Positions 16,706-25,208 of a DNA stretch of 64,000 nucleotides are shown one piece after another (position 1 is the stretch's first letter; every line of letters begins with the position of its first letter). Source of the stretch: an uncultured bacterium (lineage in GTDB: Bacteria > Verrucomicrobiota > Kiritimatiellia > CAIKKV01); assembly GCA_938038445.1 (NCBI GenBank), contig CALHRZ010000025.1, forward strand, positions 38,887-102,886. The letters are read 5' to 3'. The notes below the pieces were generated by a model, which saw only the letters and a program-made list of their open reading frames with translations, had not been told where the DNA came from and searched no databases. The translations under genes were made by a program, and so were the position numbers.

Positions 16706-18181
16706 CTATCCTTCGAGTCCCAGTCGTTCAAATTGTTCCGGCGGCGCGTGATTTTCCATCATGAGCCGGGTCATGAGCTGGATCATTCGTTTTTCGATTT
16801 CCGGCGCATGGAGAGGGCGTTTCTGCCGCGGGTCGTTTTCCACATCGAAAAGCAGATGTTGGAATTCATGGGGTTGTTTGCTCCGGCGGGCCGGGATTTT
16901 CATGGTGCGGCAGCCCTTGGTGAAAGGGAACGGTTCGGCCAGAGCAATCGTTTGCAGTTCGTCAACGGCGAAGGGGTTGCGCATATGTGCGGGCATGAGG
17001 GTGTATTCGAACAGAGGGGTGTTATCGGGGCGGGTAGGGGCCCGCATATAGACGTAGCGCCCGTCGGTGACGTTGACGTGCGCGCCAAATTGGCCGAAGA
17101 GGCCCGCCTCTCGGACGGGGGAATCCGCTGCGACCGTTTCCCGCAGGGGATGGCCTTGCATATCGGCGGGAATCGGGACTCCAAAGAATTCCAGGAGGGT
17201 GGGTGCGATGTCGATGGTTTGGACAAGGCTCTGGCGACGCTCGCCGCGTTTACGCGATCGGGGGTCCCAGATAAAGAAGGGCATGTGCGCGATTTCGTTA
17301 TAGAAGGGCTGGATGCATTTGGCCCACCACCCGTGTTCGCCCAAGAGGAAGCCATGGTCTGTGTTGACGATGAGTAGGGTGTCTTTCCAGAGGTCGTAGC
17401 GGTCCATAGCCTCCAAAATCCGGCCCAGGTATTCATCGCACATCGTGTGAAGAGCGGCACAACGTGCCCAGCAGTGACGGACGGCCTCCTCGCTTTCCTG
17501 GACCCGGCGGTAGGGTGGCCAGTCGAAATGGGGCCCTTTGAGGTAGTGTTTGTAGAGGGCAAGGAAACGTTTGGGGCAGAAGTAGGGTTCGTGGGGGTCG
17601 AAGGTTTCGATATGGAGAAACCAACCTTCTTGGCGGTGGTTACGCGCAAGAAAGTCGAGACCGCCCTGAAAGGTGCGTGCCTGAGGGAAATGTTGTTGCC
17701 GGCGGATATAGTGGCGGTTGATCCAATCCTGCTCGATGGAAATCCCTTGCCGTACCTTGTTATTAAGGCTTTCGGGATGGCGGTTCGGGGCGTCAGTCAA
17801 GTCGGCGATCCAGGGATCACCCTCCTGGCCCCGAACGCACTCCCACGTCGAATATTTCGTGTGGTAATTGGCGCCGCCTTCTTCCCAGTAGTGGTAGTGG
17901 TCGCTGAAGAGGTGTGTGGTGATGCCATGCGTTTTGAGAATTAGGGGCATGGAATCATCGAAGGGTTCGAGGGGGCCCCACGACCGATGCAAAAAGTTAT
18001 ATCGGCCCGTATGAAGTTCGCGGCGTGCCGGCATGCAAGGCATGCTGCCGACGTAAGCGCGGTCGAAGGTAACCGTTCGTTCTGCCAGCCGCTGGAAGTT
18101 GGGGGTATGCACTTCTTGGGCGCCGTAGGGTTGGAGCATCCGGCGGTTGAGGGAATCGAACATGACCTGGATGGCTTTCAT
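16706..18181 (-). CDS. Sulfatase (type I, formylglycine-dependent, Cys type)
   Basis: The 491-residue sulfatase begins 'MKAIQVMFDSLNRR', the compact N-terminus of the 'VMFDSLRR' sulfatase subgroup, with no signal peptide. The formylglycine motif is 'CMPAR' (Cys49-Arg53) and the second metal site is 'NTDHGFLLGEHGWW'. 'ETFDPHEPY' is also typical. It is clearly a different subfamily from the sulfatase downstream, so the pair probably removes sulfates at different positions. The ATG overlaps the stop of the DUF4838 gene by four bases (ATGA, 18178-18181), indicating translational coupling. Formylglycine maturation must be provided from elsewhere in the genome. Confidence 0.92.
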   Translation of the reverse strand: MKAIQVMFDSLNRRMLQPYGAQEVHTPNFQRLAERTVTFDRAYVGSMPCMPARRELHTGRYNFLHRSWGPLEPFDDSMPLILKTHGITTHLFSDHYHYWEEGGANYHTKYSTWECVRGQEGDPWIADLTDAPNRHPESLNNKVRQGISIEQDWINRHYIRRQQHFPQARTFQGGLDFLARNHRQEGWFLHIETFDPHEPYFCPKRFLALYKHYLKGPHFDWPPYRRVQESEEAVRHCWARCAALHTMCDEYLGRILEAMDRYDLWKDTLLIVNTDHGFLLGEHGWWAKCIQPFYNEIAHMPFFIWDPRSRKRGERRQSLVQTIDIAPTLLEFFGVPIPADMQGHPLRETVAADSPVREAGLFGQFGAHVNVTDGRYVYMRAPTRPDNTPLFEYTLMPAHMRNPFAVDELQTIALAEPFPFTKGCRTMKIPARRSKQPHEFQHLLFDVENDPRQKRPLHAPEIEKRMIQLMTRLMMENHAPPEQFERLGLEG

Positions 18182-20754
18182 TGTGCAGGATCCTTTAGGG
18201 TTGTAAGGAGGGAACCGTCGCGTTCCAGCACGCTCTCGGGGAGGAGAAGTTCGGCTGGAGTGCGTGCGAAGAATGGGGGAACGGTCAGGAGATGGAATGC
18301 GCGTTTGGCGAGCGGTCCGGAAAAAGACCAGATTTTTCCGTCATCTCCCGGCGGCACGGGAATTGCGAAATAGTCATCTTTTCCCTTCCATTCGTAACGG
18401 GACGACTGATCGGGACCTTTCATTGCACCCGTAAAGCCGGAAGCGTATCCTCCAACGACGCGGGTGCCGAGCGGCACGTAAAAGAAGCGGGGGCCGGCTC
18501 CTTCATCATAGCGTGTTTCCATACCGGTCGGAAAGGTCACCGGAATTCCTTCCGGCCAGGAGAGACGTGTTGCTGCCATTCCATCGACGAACTCGAGAAC
18601 ATAGAGACCGGCGGTGACGGCCGAAACTTCGAACGGATGGAGGTTCCGGTCGGGCGGAACGTTCTCTTTCCGAAGGGGCGCTTCGGCGTCGGCCATTCGC
18701 CAGGCCAGTCGAATCGGGCCGCGGTCGGAATAGAAGTGGCCGCCGGAAACGGAGAAGACGAGGGTTGTGGGAGCCGAAGGAACCCATACGAACAGGCGTT
18801 GATGACCGCGACTTTGCCAGGAGGGGTCGGCCCAGGCGGTATTGGGGATCGGGGGAAGGCCAAGCCGTTCGATTGCCGGTCGAAGCGGTCCGGGGAAAAC
18901 AGCCGGCTCGATGTTCAAGATGGGATTGTTTTGAATTCCCGTTTCGAGGAGAGATCGGATTTCATCCTCGAGGAAAGGGTCGGAATTTTTCCAAGGGTTT
19001 TGGGGTTCCGGAACATTCCATTTGGCGCCGGGAGGAGGGGTGACGGATTTGTCGCGGTTGGCCAGGTCTCGGTAGAGGGCGTACGAATGGACCATACCGG
19101 AGCGCCGGATGCGATAAGCATGCCGGATGAGCGATTCAAAGGCGGCTTGGCGATCGGCTCCTCGGGCGGCCGAATAGGCGCGGTAGAGTTCCACGTAACG
19201 CGTATAGAGAATGAGGTCGCTGATTCGGGCGCGGATCTCAGGGTGGTCTGCCGCTTTTTCCATTGCTTCTGCTGTCGCGCGGTATAATCGGCCGAGCAAG
19301 TCTCGGCTCAGAGGTGGCCGGGTGGAGCCATCGAGGAGTCGGTAATAACGATCCATGGACTCCCGCGCTGGGCCGAAACAGAGCGTAAGAAACTCCTGGC
19401 GGCGATCCGCAAGGCGAGAAACTTCTTGCGTGGACCAGAGCATGCGTGCGGCGAGGTAATATCCGAGGCCGTTGGGACCCCAGTTTTCGGACGACTCGGA
19501 CGAGAGAAAGCGAGCGCCTTGTGCATGAAAACGAGGAATGGTTTCGGCTAGATATTGAAGATTGGCCCCGCGGGCAGCGCCGGGCAGATCACGATCCCAG
19601 GTGTTGACGCTGTAATATTCCCGGATACCGAAAAGTTGGGCCCCCTTTTCCCGCCAACCTTCGATGAGGCCATTGACCGTCCATCCTCCTTTAAGGAAAG
19701 CGGTGGCGATTGAAATGATAACGGCGGGATGAACGGTGAGACGGGTGGGTGGCGGGGAGTGGTAATTATAGGCATACATCCCGATGAAGCCGCGCCCCAA
19801 TTCTTTCCGAACAGCTTCCGCGGCTTCATTGGCCAGGAGAAGGGCTCGATCGGTCGGCGTGCCGAGCACCTGGCAGGCGTCACATTCACACCACCCTCCG
19901 CCGTCGCTGGGATCGAGGGAAAGGGATTGAAGGGTCGGATTTTCGCGAAAGGCGGAGACGGCATACCGGACGATCAGAGCACGGAGGTCGGGATTGGCGA
20001 TGCAGAACTTTGAGGACTTCCGTTCGTTCCCCACGAGTCCGCGGTATTCGGGATGGGCGGCGAACTCCTTGGCATGAAGGCGGAGGATATGATCGTAGGC
20101 GTGACCGGTGTTCAGTTGGAAGGCGGATACCGTGCGATTGCGGACACACCATTCTTCATATTCCGCCTTGTTTTCTGGCCAAGTTCCCCATCCGTACCAG
20201 ATGCGGCGGTTCAGATAGTCGGGGGAATCCACCACGTCCAGCCGGACGGAAAGGGTCGGAAGACGCGGAATGATCTCCCATTTGGGGTTGGGAAAGAACC
20301 GCCGGTAGCCGAGGCGATCCAAGAATCCCCATACCGCATGACGAGTTGCGGCGGGGGTTGTTCCGATCAGGAGGAGTCCGTTTGAATGGGAGAGAAGGAG
20401 TGCGTCGTCGCACCGAAGCAGATGATGGGTGTCAAGACGGGTTTCGGCCCCCAGGTGGGGGAATTCGGCAGGGGTTCCGACCGCGATGCCGGTGGTACCG
20501 TCACCGGCTTGGATGTCAAACCGCTTACCCGTGAAGGTCTCCAGCATGGCGGCGAGTTCCCGGGCCGCCAGGGCCGACACCGCGCCGGCATGGGTAGAGG
20601 TTACGACTGCGAGGGCAGGGAGTTCGGCCGAAACGATCTGAACTTCCGCTGGCGGAGGTAAGGCCCGACTAGAAGAGTTTAAAAGAGAGAGAAAAACGAT
20701 GGGCCAAAGAAAAAGCCGCCGCGCGGCGACCCCCTGAGAAAGGAGAGTATCCAT
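18178..20754 (-). CDS. DUF4838 domain protein, exported (paralogue of 6573-9131)
   Basis: The 858-residue protein has an N-terminal hydrophobic segment (about 14-30) and the same architecture as the copy at 6573-9131: a GH67/GH20-like N-terminal domain with 'LLLIGTTPAATRHAVWGFLDR', then 'WYGWGTWPEN', 'LNTGHAYDHILRLHAKEF', and the Cys cluster 'WCECDACQVLGTPTDRALL' after 'SLDPSDGG'. It leads an operon with two sulfatases, linked to the first by ATGA. The pairing suggests a secreted glycan-binding or glycoside-hydrolase-like step followed by desulfation. No ribosome-binding site of normal spacing precedes ATG 20754; AGGTAG lies directly against it. The enzymatic role of DUF4838 is unproven. Confidence 0.8.
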   Translation of the reverse strand: MDTLLSQGVAARRLFLWPIVFLSLLNSSSRALPPPAEVQIVSAELPALAVVTSTHAGAVSALAARELAAMLETFTGKRFDIQAGDGTTGIAVGTPAEFPHLGAETRLDTHHLLRCDDALLLSHSNGLLLIGTTPAATRHAVWGFLDRLGYRRFFPNPKWEIIPRLPTLSVRLDVVDSPDYLNRRIWYGWGTWPENKAEYEEWCVRNRTVSAFQLNTGHAYDHILRLHAKEFAAHPEYRGLVGNERKSSKFCIANPDLRALIVRYAVSAFRENPTLQSLSLDPSDGGGWCECDACQVLGTPTDRALLLANEAAEAVRKELGRGFIGMYAYNYHSPPPTRLTVHPAVIISIATAFLKGGWTVNGLIEGWREKGAQLFGIREYYSVNTWDRDLPGAARGANLQYLAETIPRFHAQGARFLSSESSENWGPNGLGYYLAARMLWSTQEVSRLADRRQEFLTLCFGPARESMDRYYRLLDGSTRPPLSRDLLGRLYRATAEAMEKAADHPEIRARISDLILYTRYVELYRAYSAARGADRQAAFESLIRHAYRIRRSGMVHSYALYRDLANRDKSVTPPPGAKWNVPEPQNPWKNSDPFLEDEIRSLLETGIQNNPILNIEPAVFPGPLRPAIERLGLPPIPNTAWADPSWQSRGHQRLFVWVPSAPTTLVFSVSGGHFYSDRGPIRLAWRMADAEAPLRKENVPPDRNLHPFEVSAVTAGLYVLEFVDGMAATRLSWPEGIPVTFPTGMETRYDEGAGPRFFYVPLGTRVVGGYASGFTGAMKGPDQSSRYEWKGKDDYFAIPVPPGDDGKIWSFSGPLAKRAFHLLTVPPFFARTPAELLLPESVLERDGSLLTTLKDPAQ

Positions 20755-20795
20755 CTACCTAGGATAGGGTTTGGAACCTGTAGAATTCAAGGAAA

Positions 20796-20810
20796 ACATG
20801 GAATCCATGT
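20796..20810. promoter_or_regulatory. Perfect 6-base inverted repeat in a divergent intergenic region (possible operator)
   Basis: ACATGG-AAT-CCATGT forms a perfect palindrome between the minus-strand DUF4838/sulfatase operon (start 20754) and the plus-strand acyl carrier protein operon (start 20875). It lies just upstream of the putative plus promoter, a usual place for an operator. No regulator gene is adjacent. Confidence 0.3.
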
Positions 20811-20822
20811 CAAGGGTCAGAC

Positions 20823-20852
20823 TGGACAGGAGGGGCGAAGAAGGGGTAAAGT
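20823..20852 (+). promoter_or_regulatory. Putative promoter of the acyl carrier protein/glycan operon
   Basis: TGGACA at 20823-20828, an 18-base spacer and TAAAGT at 20847-20852 resemble a sigma70 promoter. They stand 23 bases before the start codon, with AAAGGAG (20859-20865) in between. The leader would be short. Confidence 0.4.
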
Positions 20853-20874
20853 AAATAGAAAGGAGCGCTTGATC

Positions 20875-21168
20875 ATGTCGGAAGAATCCATGGAAGAACG
20901 TCTGAAGCGAATGATTGTGGATCGCCTTTTTTTGCAAATCGCCCCTTCGGAGATTGAAGACGACAAAAAGCTGGTGCAGGATTACGGCGTGGATTCCGTA
21001 AGTCTCTTTGAACTCGTTGTGGGTCTTGAGGAAGAATTTGGGATTCGGGTTGAAGACAAAGAGTTCAACTTACGACACTTCGAATCCGTTGCCGCGTTGG
21101 GCCAGTTTGTCCGATCCAAACTGGGTGAGTCTTCCTCCGCCTCTTCGCTTCGTCGGTCCGATGGTTGA
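20875..21168 (+). CDS. Acyl carrier protein
   Basis: The 97-residue protein has the ACP four-helix pattern and the phosphopantetheine attachment motif 'YGVDSVSLFELV' (Ser41 in Asp-Ser-Val), followed by 'LEEEFGIRVEDKE' of helix II-III. ATG 20875 is chosen over TTG 20869 because AGGAG ends at 20865, giving normal spacing only to the ATG. The C-terminus is about 15 residues longer than a housekeeping AcpP and Ser-rich, and its end overlaps the next gene by 8 bases. Small ACPs of this kind accompany exosortase-associated hydrolases in EPS loci, so it probably carries an acyl group for a glycolipid or glycan modification rather than bulk fatty acid synthesis. Confidence 0.88.
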   Translation: MSEESMEERLKRMIVDRLFLQIAPSEIEDDKKLVQDYGVDSVSLFELVVGLEEEFGIRVEDKEFNLRHFESVAALGQFVRSKLGESSSASSLRRSDG

Positions 21169-21988
21169 GTCTTCCGTAACGTGGGACAGTGGTGGCCGAC
21201 AGATTATCGGCTTTTTACAGGAACCCTCGCCGTCGGTCGCGGCCAAGGGGACGTGGCTGGTTTGCCATCCGATATTTGAGGAACGCAAAGCGGCGCAGCG
21301 TATTCTGGTGGAAACGGGGCGGGCGCTGACGGCGGAGGGGTGGGTTGTCCTTCACTTTGATTACCGGGGATGCGGCGACAGCGAGGGAGCTTTTGAATGT
21401 TTTTCGGTCTCCGACTGGCGGGAGGACATTCGGATTGCTTCCGCCTGGCTTGCGGCACGGTATTCCGGACTTTCCCGCGGAATTCTGGGTCTTCGGCTTG
21501 GAGGAACGCTGGCCTGGGTCGAAGCTGCGACTTCCGATTCTCCCTTTACCCGCGCGGTGTTGTGGTCGCCGATTTTGCATGGCCAGGAGTATCTGGCGGC
21601 CGAACTTCGGCGTAAACTGATGAAGGAGATGTTGACCTTCGGGGCCGGACGGGCCACGCGGGACGAGTGGATTCGACAACTGCGAGAGGGGCAATCCGTG
21701 GATTTTGACGGGTACTGCGTGACGCCCACTCTTGAAAGGGATCTGGGGACTTTGGTGGCCGAACCTCCTTTCCTTCATGCGCCGCCGGAAGGGTTGATTG
21801 TTGGGTTGACACCTCGGGGTCGTTCGGATCCTGGACTCGTTCGATGGGCCGAGGGTTGGCGGAAGAGCGGGGGGACGTGCACGCTTTGTTTTTTGGCGGA
21901 GCCCCCTTTCTGGAGCCTGATTGGTTTGGTGCCCTGCGAGCGGCTGATCCGGACGACGTGCGAATGGATTGCGAATCGGTTGAAATGA
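21161..21988 (+). CDS. Alpha/beta hydrolase resembling exosortase A system-associated hydrolase 2
   Basis: The 275-residue alpha/beta hydrolase fold protein has 'VLHFDYRGCGDSEGAF' (65-78), typical of the exosortase-associated hydrolase 2 family (TIGR03101). At the nucleophile elbow it has 'GLRLGG' with Arg112 in the Ser position of GxSxG; members of that family characteristically read 'GLRLG', so the protein may be a non-canonical or non-hydrolytic partner. ATG 21161 overlaps the ACP gene end. It is followed by a second hydrolase via ATGA. In EPS/PEP-CTERM loci these two proteins occur as a pair with an ACP; the precise substrate is unknown. Confidence 0.7.
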   Translation: MVESSVTWDSGGRQIIGFLQEPSPSVAAKGTWLVCHPIFEERKAAQRILVETGRALTAEGWVVLHFDYRGCGDSEGAFECFSVSDWREDIRIASAWLAARYSGLSRGILGLRLGGTLAWVEAATSDSPFTRAVLWSPILHGQEYLAAELRRKLMKEMLTFGAGRATRDEWIRQLREGQSVDFDGYCVTPTLERDLGTLVAEPPFLHAPPEGLIVGLTPRGRSDPGLVRWAEGWRKSGGTCTLCFLAEPPFWSLIGLVPCERLIRTTCEWIANRLK

Positions 21989-22839
21989 ACGCGGGGGAAA
22001 TTCCCATTTCGTTCCTGTCGAAAGGCGCCGTGATCCGCGGGGTGCTCCATCGTCCTGCCGGTTCAAACGGAGTGGGGGTGGTATTGCTGCACGGGTGGTC
22101 GGGAAACCGTCTGGGACCGCACCGTCTTTTTGTGCTTCAGGCTCGACGGTTGGCGGCTTTGGGCTATCATGCCCTTCGCTTTGATTTTCGGGGGCGGGGC
22201 GAAAGCGAGGGGGAGACTTTTTCCGTTTCGATTGAAACGATGGTGGAAGATGCGCAAGCGGCTCAAACGGCATTTCGGGCGGCGACAGACGTCAAAAGAC
22301 TTTATTTCTTGGGGATCTGTTCGGGTTGCAAGGTCGCGATCGGCGCCGCGGTCCGTTGTTCGGGCATTGCCGGACTGGCGCTCTGGTCTGCCGAACCGAT
22401 GGGCCCGCTTCGGGTGCCCTCCCAACGGGTTTGGAAGAGTTGGCATGCGCTTCGGCAGTATGCGAGGAAGCTGATGGTGGGGGAAACGTGGCAGAAAATA
22501 TGGACTGGCCGTATTCAGACCCGTTTTGTAAAAAAGGCCTTGGTGGCCCACGAAAGACCGGCGGCTGAGGAAATCCGTCGGGAAACGGAATGGCTGAAGG
22601 CTTTCCGGTCTTTCCGAGGGCGTTTGCTTTTTCTTTATGGGGGGAACGATCCCGACACGCGTGTGGCGGCCCAAGGGTATGCCGCTTTTTGCATGCAGCA
22701 TCAGCTTCCTTTTCACATGCATGAGATCCCCGAAGCGAATCACAGTTTTTATTCCCTTTGCTGGTCGGAAGAGATCATGGCACGGACCGAACGGTGGCTG
22801 GAGGCCGATCCGGCGGTCTCGTCTCGGGGCGCGTTGTGA
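21985..22839 (+). CDS. Alpha/beta hydrolase resembling exosortase A system-associated hydrolase 1
   Basis: The 284-residue protein has 'VVLLHGWSGNRLGPHR' (oxyanion region), 'FDFRGRGESEGE' and the nucleophile elbow 'LGICSGCK', which places Cys112 rather than Ser at the central position. 'YGGNDPDTRV' and 'EANHSFYS' would supply the acid and His. A Cys nucleophile also occurs in dienelactone hydrolases and in the exosortase-associated hydrolase 1 family (TIGR03100), so thioester chemistry with the nearby ACP is plausible; that is inference. ATG 21985 is chosen because it forms ATGA with the preceding stop; a longer in-frame extension upstream lies entirely within the previous gene. Confidence 0.7.
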   Translation: MNAGEIPISFLSKGAVIRGVLHRPAGSNGVGVVLLHGWSGNRLGPHRLFVLQARRLAALGYHALRFDFRGRGESEGETFSVSIETMVEDAQAAQTAFRAATDVKRLYFLGICSGCKVAIGAAVRCSGIAGLALWSAEPMGPLRVPSQRVWKSWHALRQYARKLMVGETWQKIWTGRIQTRFVKKALVAHERPAAEEIRRETEWLKAFRSFRGRLLFLYGGNDPDTRVAAQGYAAFCMQHQLPFHMHEIPEANHSFYSLCWSEEIMARTERWLEADPAVSSRGAL

Positions 22840-25208
22840 AGAGAAAGAGGCGCATTGCGTTTGTGAGTTCCGTTTCGGAGGTTGGGGGAGCGGAACGGAG
22901 CATGCTCCAGACGATTGCCGCCTTGCCGCCGGAACGATACGAATGTCATGCGATTGTGCCCGCCTTCGGCTCATTGGAAGTTCGGCTGAACGCGCTGGGA
23001 GTGCCGGTGCATCATGCTTCGATCGTACGGATGCGCCGCACTTTCAACCCTTTCCGGCTCGTGGGGATGGGGATGCATCTAAGGACGATGGCGGGGGTCC
23101 TTGCCCGCTGGTGCAAAGAGAACGGGATTGATCTTCTTCATGCGAATGGGGATCAGGCTTTGCTTGTGGCCGGACCGGCTGCTCGTCAGGCAAGGATTCC
23201 CTGCATCCGACATGCGCGGGATTTGCGGTGGCCTGTTGGGGTTGGTCGTTGGCTGGGACGGCAGGCGGATCATACAATCGCGGTGTCTCAAGCCGTTGCG
23301 GATGCCGTTATCCGGAGGGGGACTCGGAATCCGGTGTCCGTTGTTTACAATGGTTTTGATATTCCGAAATGGCGGGCCGAGGCGTCGCAGCGGTCGTATC
23401 GCGCCGAAGCGGGCATTCCCCGCGAAGCCTGGGTTGTCGGGATGGTGGCCCAACCCGTTTTTTGGAAACGGCATGACCTGTTTCTCGAGGCGGCCCGGCG
23501 GATTGGGGGGGAACGTCCGGATGCGCATTTCGTTCTGGCGGCGGGGGATCGGTTTGGCGACGGGGGTCTTTTTCTCCAACGGCTACGGGATCAGATTACG
23601 CAATCGGGCATCGGGGATCGCATCCATCTGCTGGATTGGCGCGACGATATTGCGGTTGTCATGGATGCGTTCGACGTTTTGCTTCATCCCGCGGAGGGGG
23701 AGCCGTTCGGCCGGGTCTTGGTAGAGGCCATGGCACTTGGGAAACCGGTGGTTGCCGTACGTTCCGGGGGACCGATCGAGATTCTTCGGCATGGTCGAGA
23801 AGGTTTCCTGGTTTCCGCTGGAGACGTTGCGGGCATGGTTGAGAGTGTTTTACTTCTTGCGCGAAGCGAAGAGCTACGGGTGCGCATGGCAGAATCATGC
23901 CGGCGGCGAGCGGAGGAGGCGTTTGGGGTAGCGACGCATCGGGCGGGAGTAGAGGAGGTGTATGACCGTCTCCTTTCGGGGCATCGGGGCGTGGCGATGC
24001 TGGTAGGGGCTTTTCCCGTTTTGTCCGAAACCTTTATTCGGCGGGCCATGGTCGCTCTCATCGAAAGCGGCACCGATCTTCATTGTTTTGCGTTGAGTTC
24101 CGGCACTGCGCGAATGACGGACCGGGAGCGGCGGGCATTGGCGGGCCGCCTGATTTTTCGGCCTCGCATTCGCCTGGGGGGCATTGTGCGTGGGCTGTGG
24201 CGATTGGGGGAGGCGGGCAGAGCGCCGGGTGTTCGGAGGATATGGGACGAAATTCGCAAAGGGGATCCGGACAAGGGATCTCCTTTTCGTGCGCTGGTTC
24301 GATTGGCGGAGGCTGCGGATTGGTTAGCGGAAGCGCGACGGCGGCGGATCGTCCACATCCACGCCCACTTTCTTTCGGCGCCCGCGGATGTCGGTCGCCT
24401 GATGGCGGTTATGGCCAGCTTGCCATTCAGCGTTTCCGCTCATGGGCGCGATGTGTTCTGTGCCTCGCGTCGAGCGGCCATTCGTCGTGTGTTGCCGGCG
24501 GCTTGGATGGCGGTGTGCAGTCGGGCGGGGCTGGCGCATGTGCGCCGGTTATTGCCCGAATATCCGACGGATCAAATCCGACTGATTCCGCACGGACTTT
24601 TGGACGAAGAATTTTCGGATGATTGGGATCATCCGCGGCCGCCCCGAATAGCCGCTGCGGGCCGGCTGATCGAGAAAAAGGGATTTGCGTATCTCGTCGA
24701 AGCCTGTCGGATTCTCCGCCATCGCGGGCTTTCGTTTGAATGTGTGATTGCGGGCGAAGGACCGTTGCGGCCTCTCCTGACCCGCCGGATTGCAGAGGCT
24801 GGCTTGAAGGATCACGTGCATCTCGCAGGTGTCTTTGCCGAGGTCCGTCAGGTAATGGCGTTGTTTCTTCAGTCTCGGGTTGTGGCGATTCCATCCGTGC
24901 CCACGGCGGATGGGGACCAAGACGGGATTCCCAATGTCGCTCGGGAAGCCATGGCGGCGGGAGTGCCGGTGGTTGCCTTTGCGACGGGGGGGCTGCCGGA
25001 GGTGGTGGCCGACGGACGGACAGGTTTTTTGGTTTCCACCTGCCAGTCTGAGAAATTGGCGGACGCTCTGGGATTTCTGTTGGAAGATGAGGCAAAAGCC
25101 CGTGCAATGGGTCGAGCGGCGCGTGCCGAAGCGGAGCGGTATTTCGACGTGAAGAAGGAAGCGGCTCTGCTGCGGGAGGGATTTTTTGGACGAGGAAGGT
25201 CGTTGTGA
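22836..25208 (+). CDS. Fused tandem GT4 glycosyltransferase
   Basis: The 790-residue protein holds two complete GT-B family 4 glycosyltransferases. Module 1 (about 1-380) starts 'RRIAFVSSVSEVGGAERSML' and carries the donor-binding 'EGEPFGRVLVEAMALGKPVV'. Module 2 (about 385-790) restarts at 'GVAMLVGAFPVLSETFIRRAM', typical of WcaL-like enzymes of exosortase/EPS loci, and has 'DGIPNVAREAMAAGVPVV'. GT4 enzymes retain anomeric configuration and usually use nucleotide or prenyl-phosphate sugars. The GTG start at 22836 overlaps the previous stop (GTGA). There is no internal stop or frameshift between modules, so the fusion appears genuine. It probably adds successive sugars of a surface glycan in the cytoplasm. 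Confidence 0.88.
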   Translation: MKRKRRIAFVSSVSEVGGAERSMLQTIAALPPERYECHAIVPAFGSLEVRLNALGVPVHHASIVRMRRTFNPFRLVGMGMHLRTMAGVLARWCKENGIDLLHANGDQALLVAGPAARQARIPCIRHARDLRWPVGVGRWLGRQADHTIAVSQAVADAVIRRGTRNPVSVVYNGFDIPKWRAEASQRSYRAEAGIPREAWVVGMVAQPVFWKRHDLFLEAARRIGGERPDAHFVLAAGDRFGDGGLFLQRLRDQITQSGIGDRIHLLDWRDDIAVVMDAFDVLLHPAEGEPFGRVLVEAMALGKPVVAVRSGGPIEILRHGREGFLVSAGDVAGMVESVLLLARSEELRVRMAESCRRRAEEAFGVATHRAGVEEVYDRLLSGHRGVAMLVGAFPVLSETFIRRAMVALIESGTDLHCFALSSGTARMTDRERRALAGRLIFRPRIRLGGIVRGLWRLGEAGRAPGVRRIWDEIRKGDPDKGSPFRALVRLAEAADWLAEARRRRIVHIHAHFLSAPADVGRLMAVMASLPFSVSAHGRDVFCASRRAAIRRVLPAAWMAVCSRAGLAHVRRLLPEYPTDQIRLIPHGLLDEEFSDDWDHPRPPRIAAAGRLIEKKGFAYLVEACRILRHRGLSFECVIAGEGPLRPLLTRRIAEAGLKDHVHLAGVFAEVRQVMALFLQSRVVAIPSVPTADGDQDGIPNVAREAMAAGVPVVAFATGGLPEVVADGRTGFLVSTCQSEKLADALGFLLEDEAKARAMGRAARAEAERYFDVKKEAALLREGFFGRGRSL

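Noticed and set aside
16373..17377. Plus-strand open frame (334 codons) spanning two genes
   Set aside because: Crosses the junction of two well-supported sulfatase genes on the other strand.
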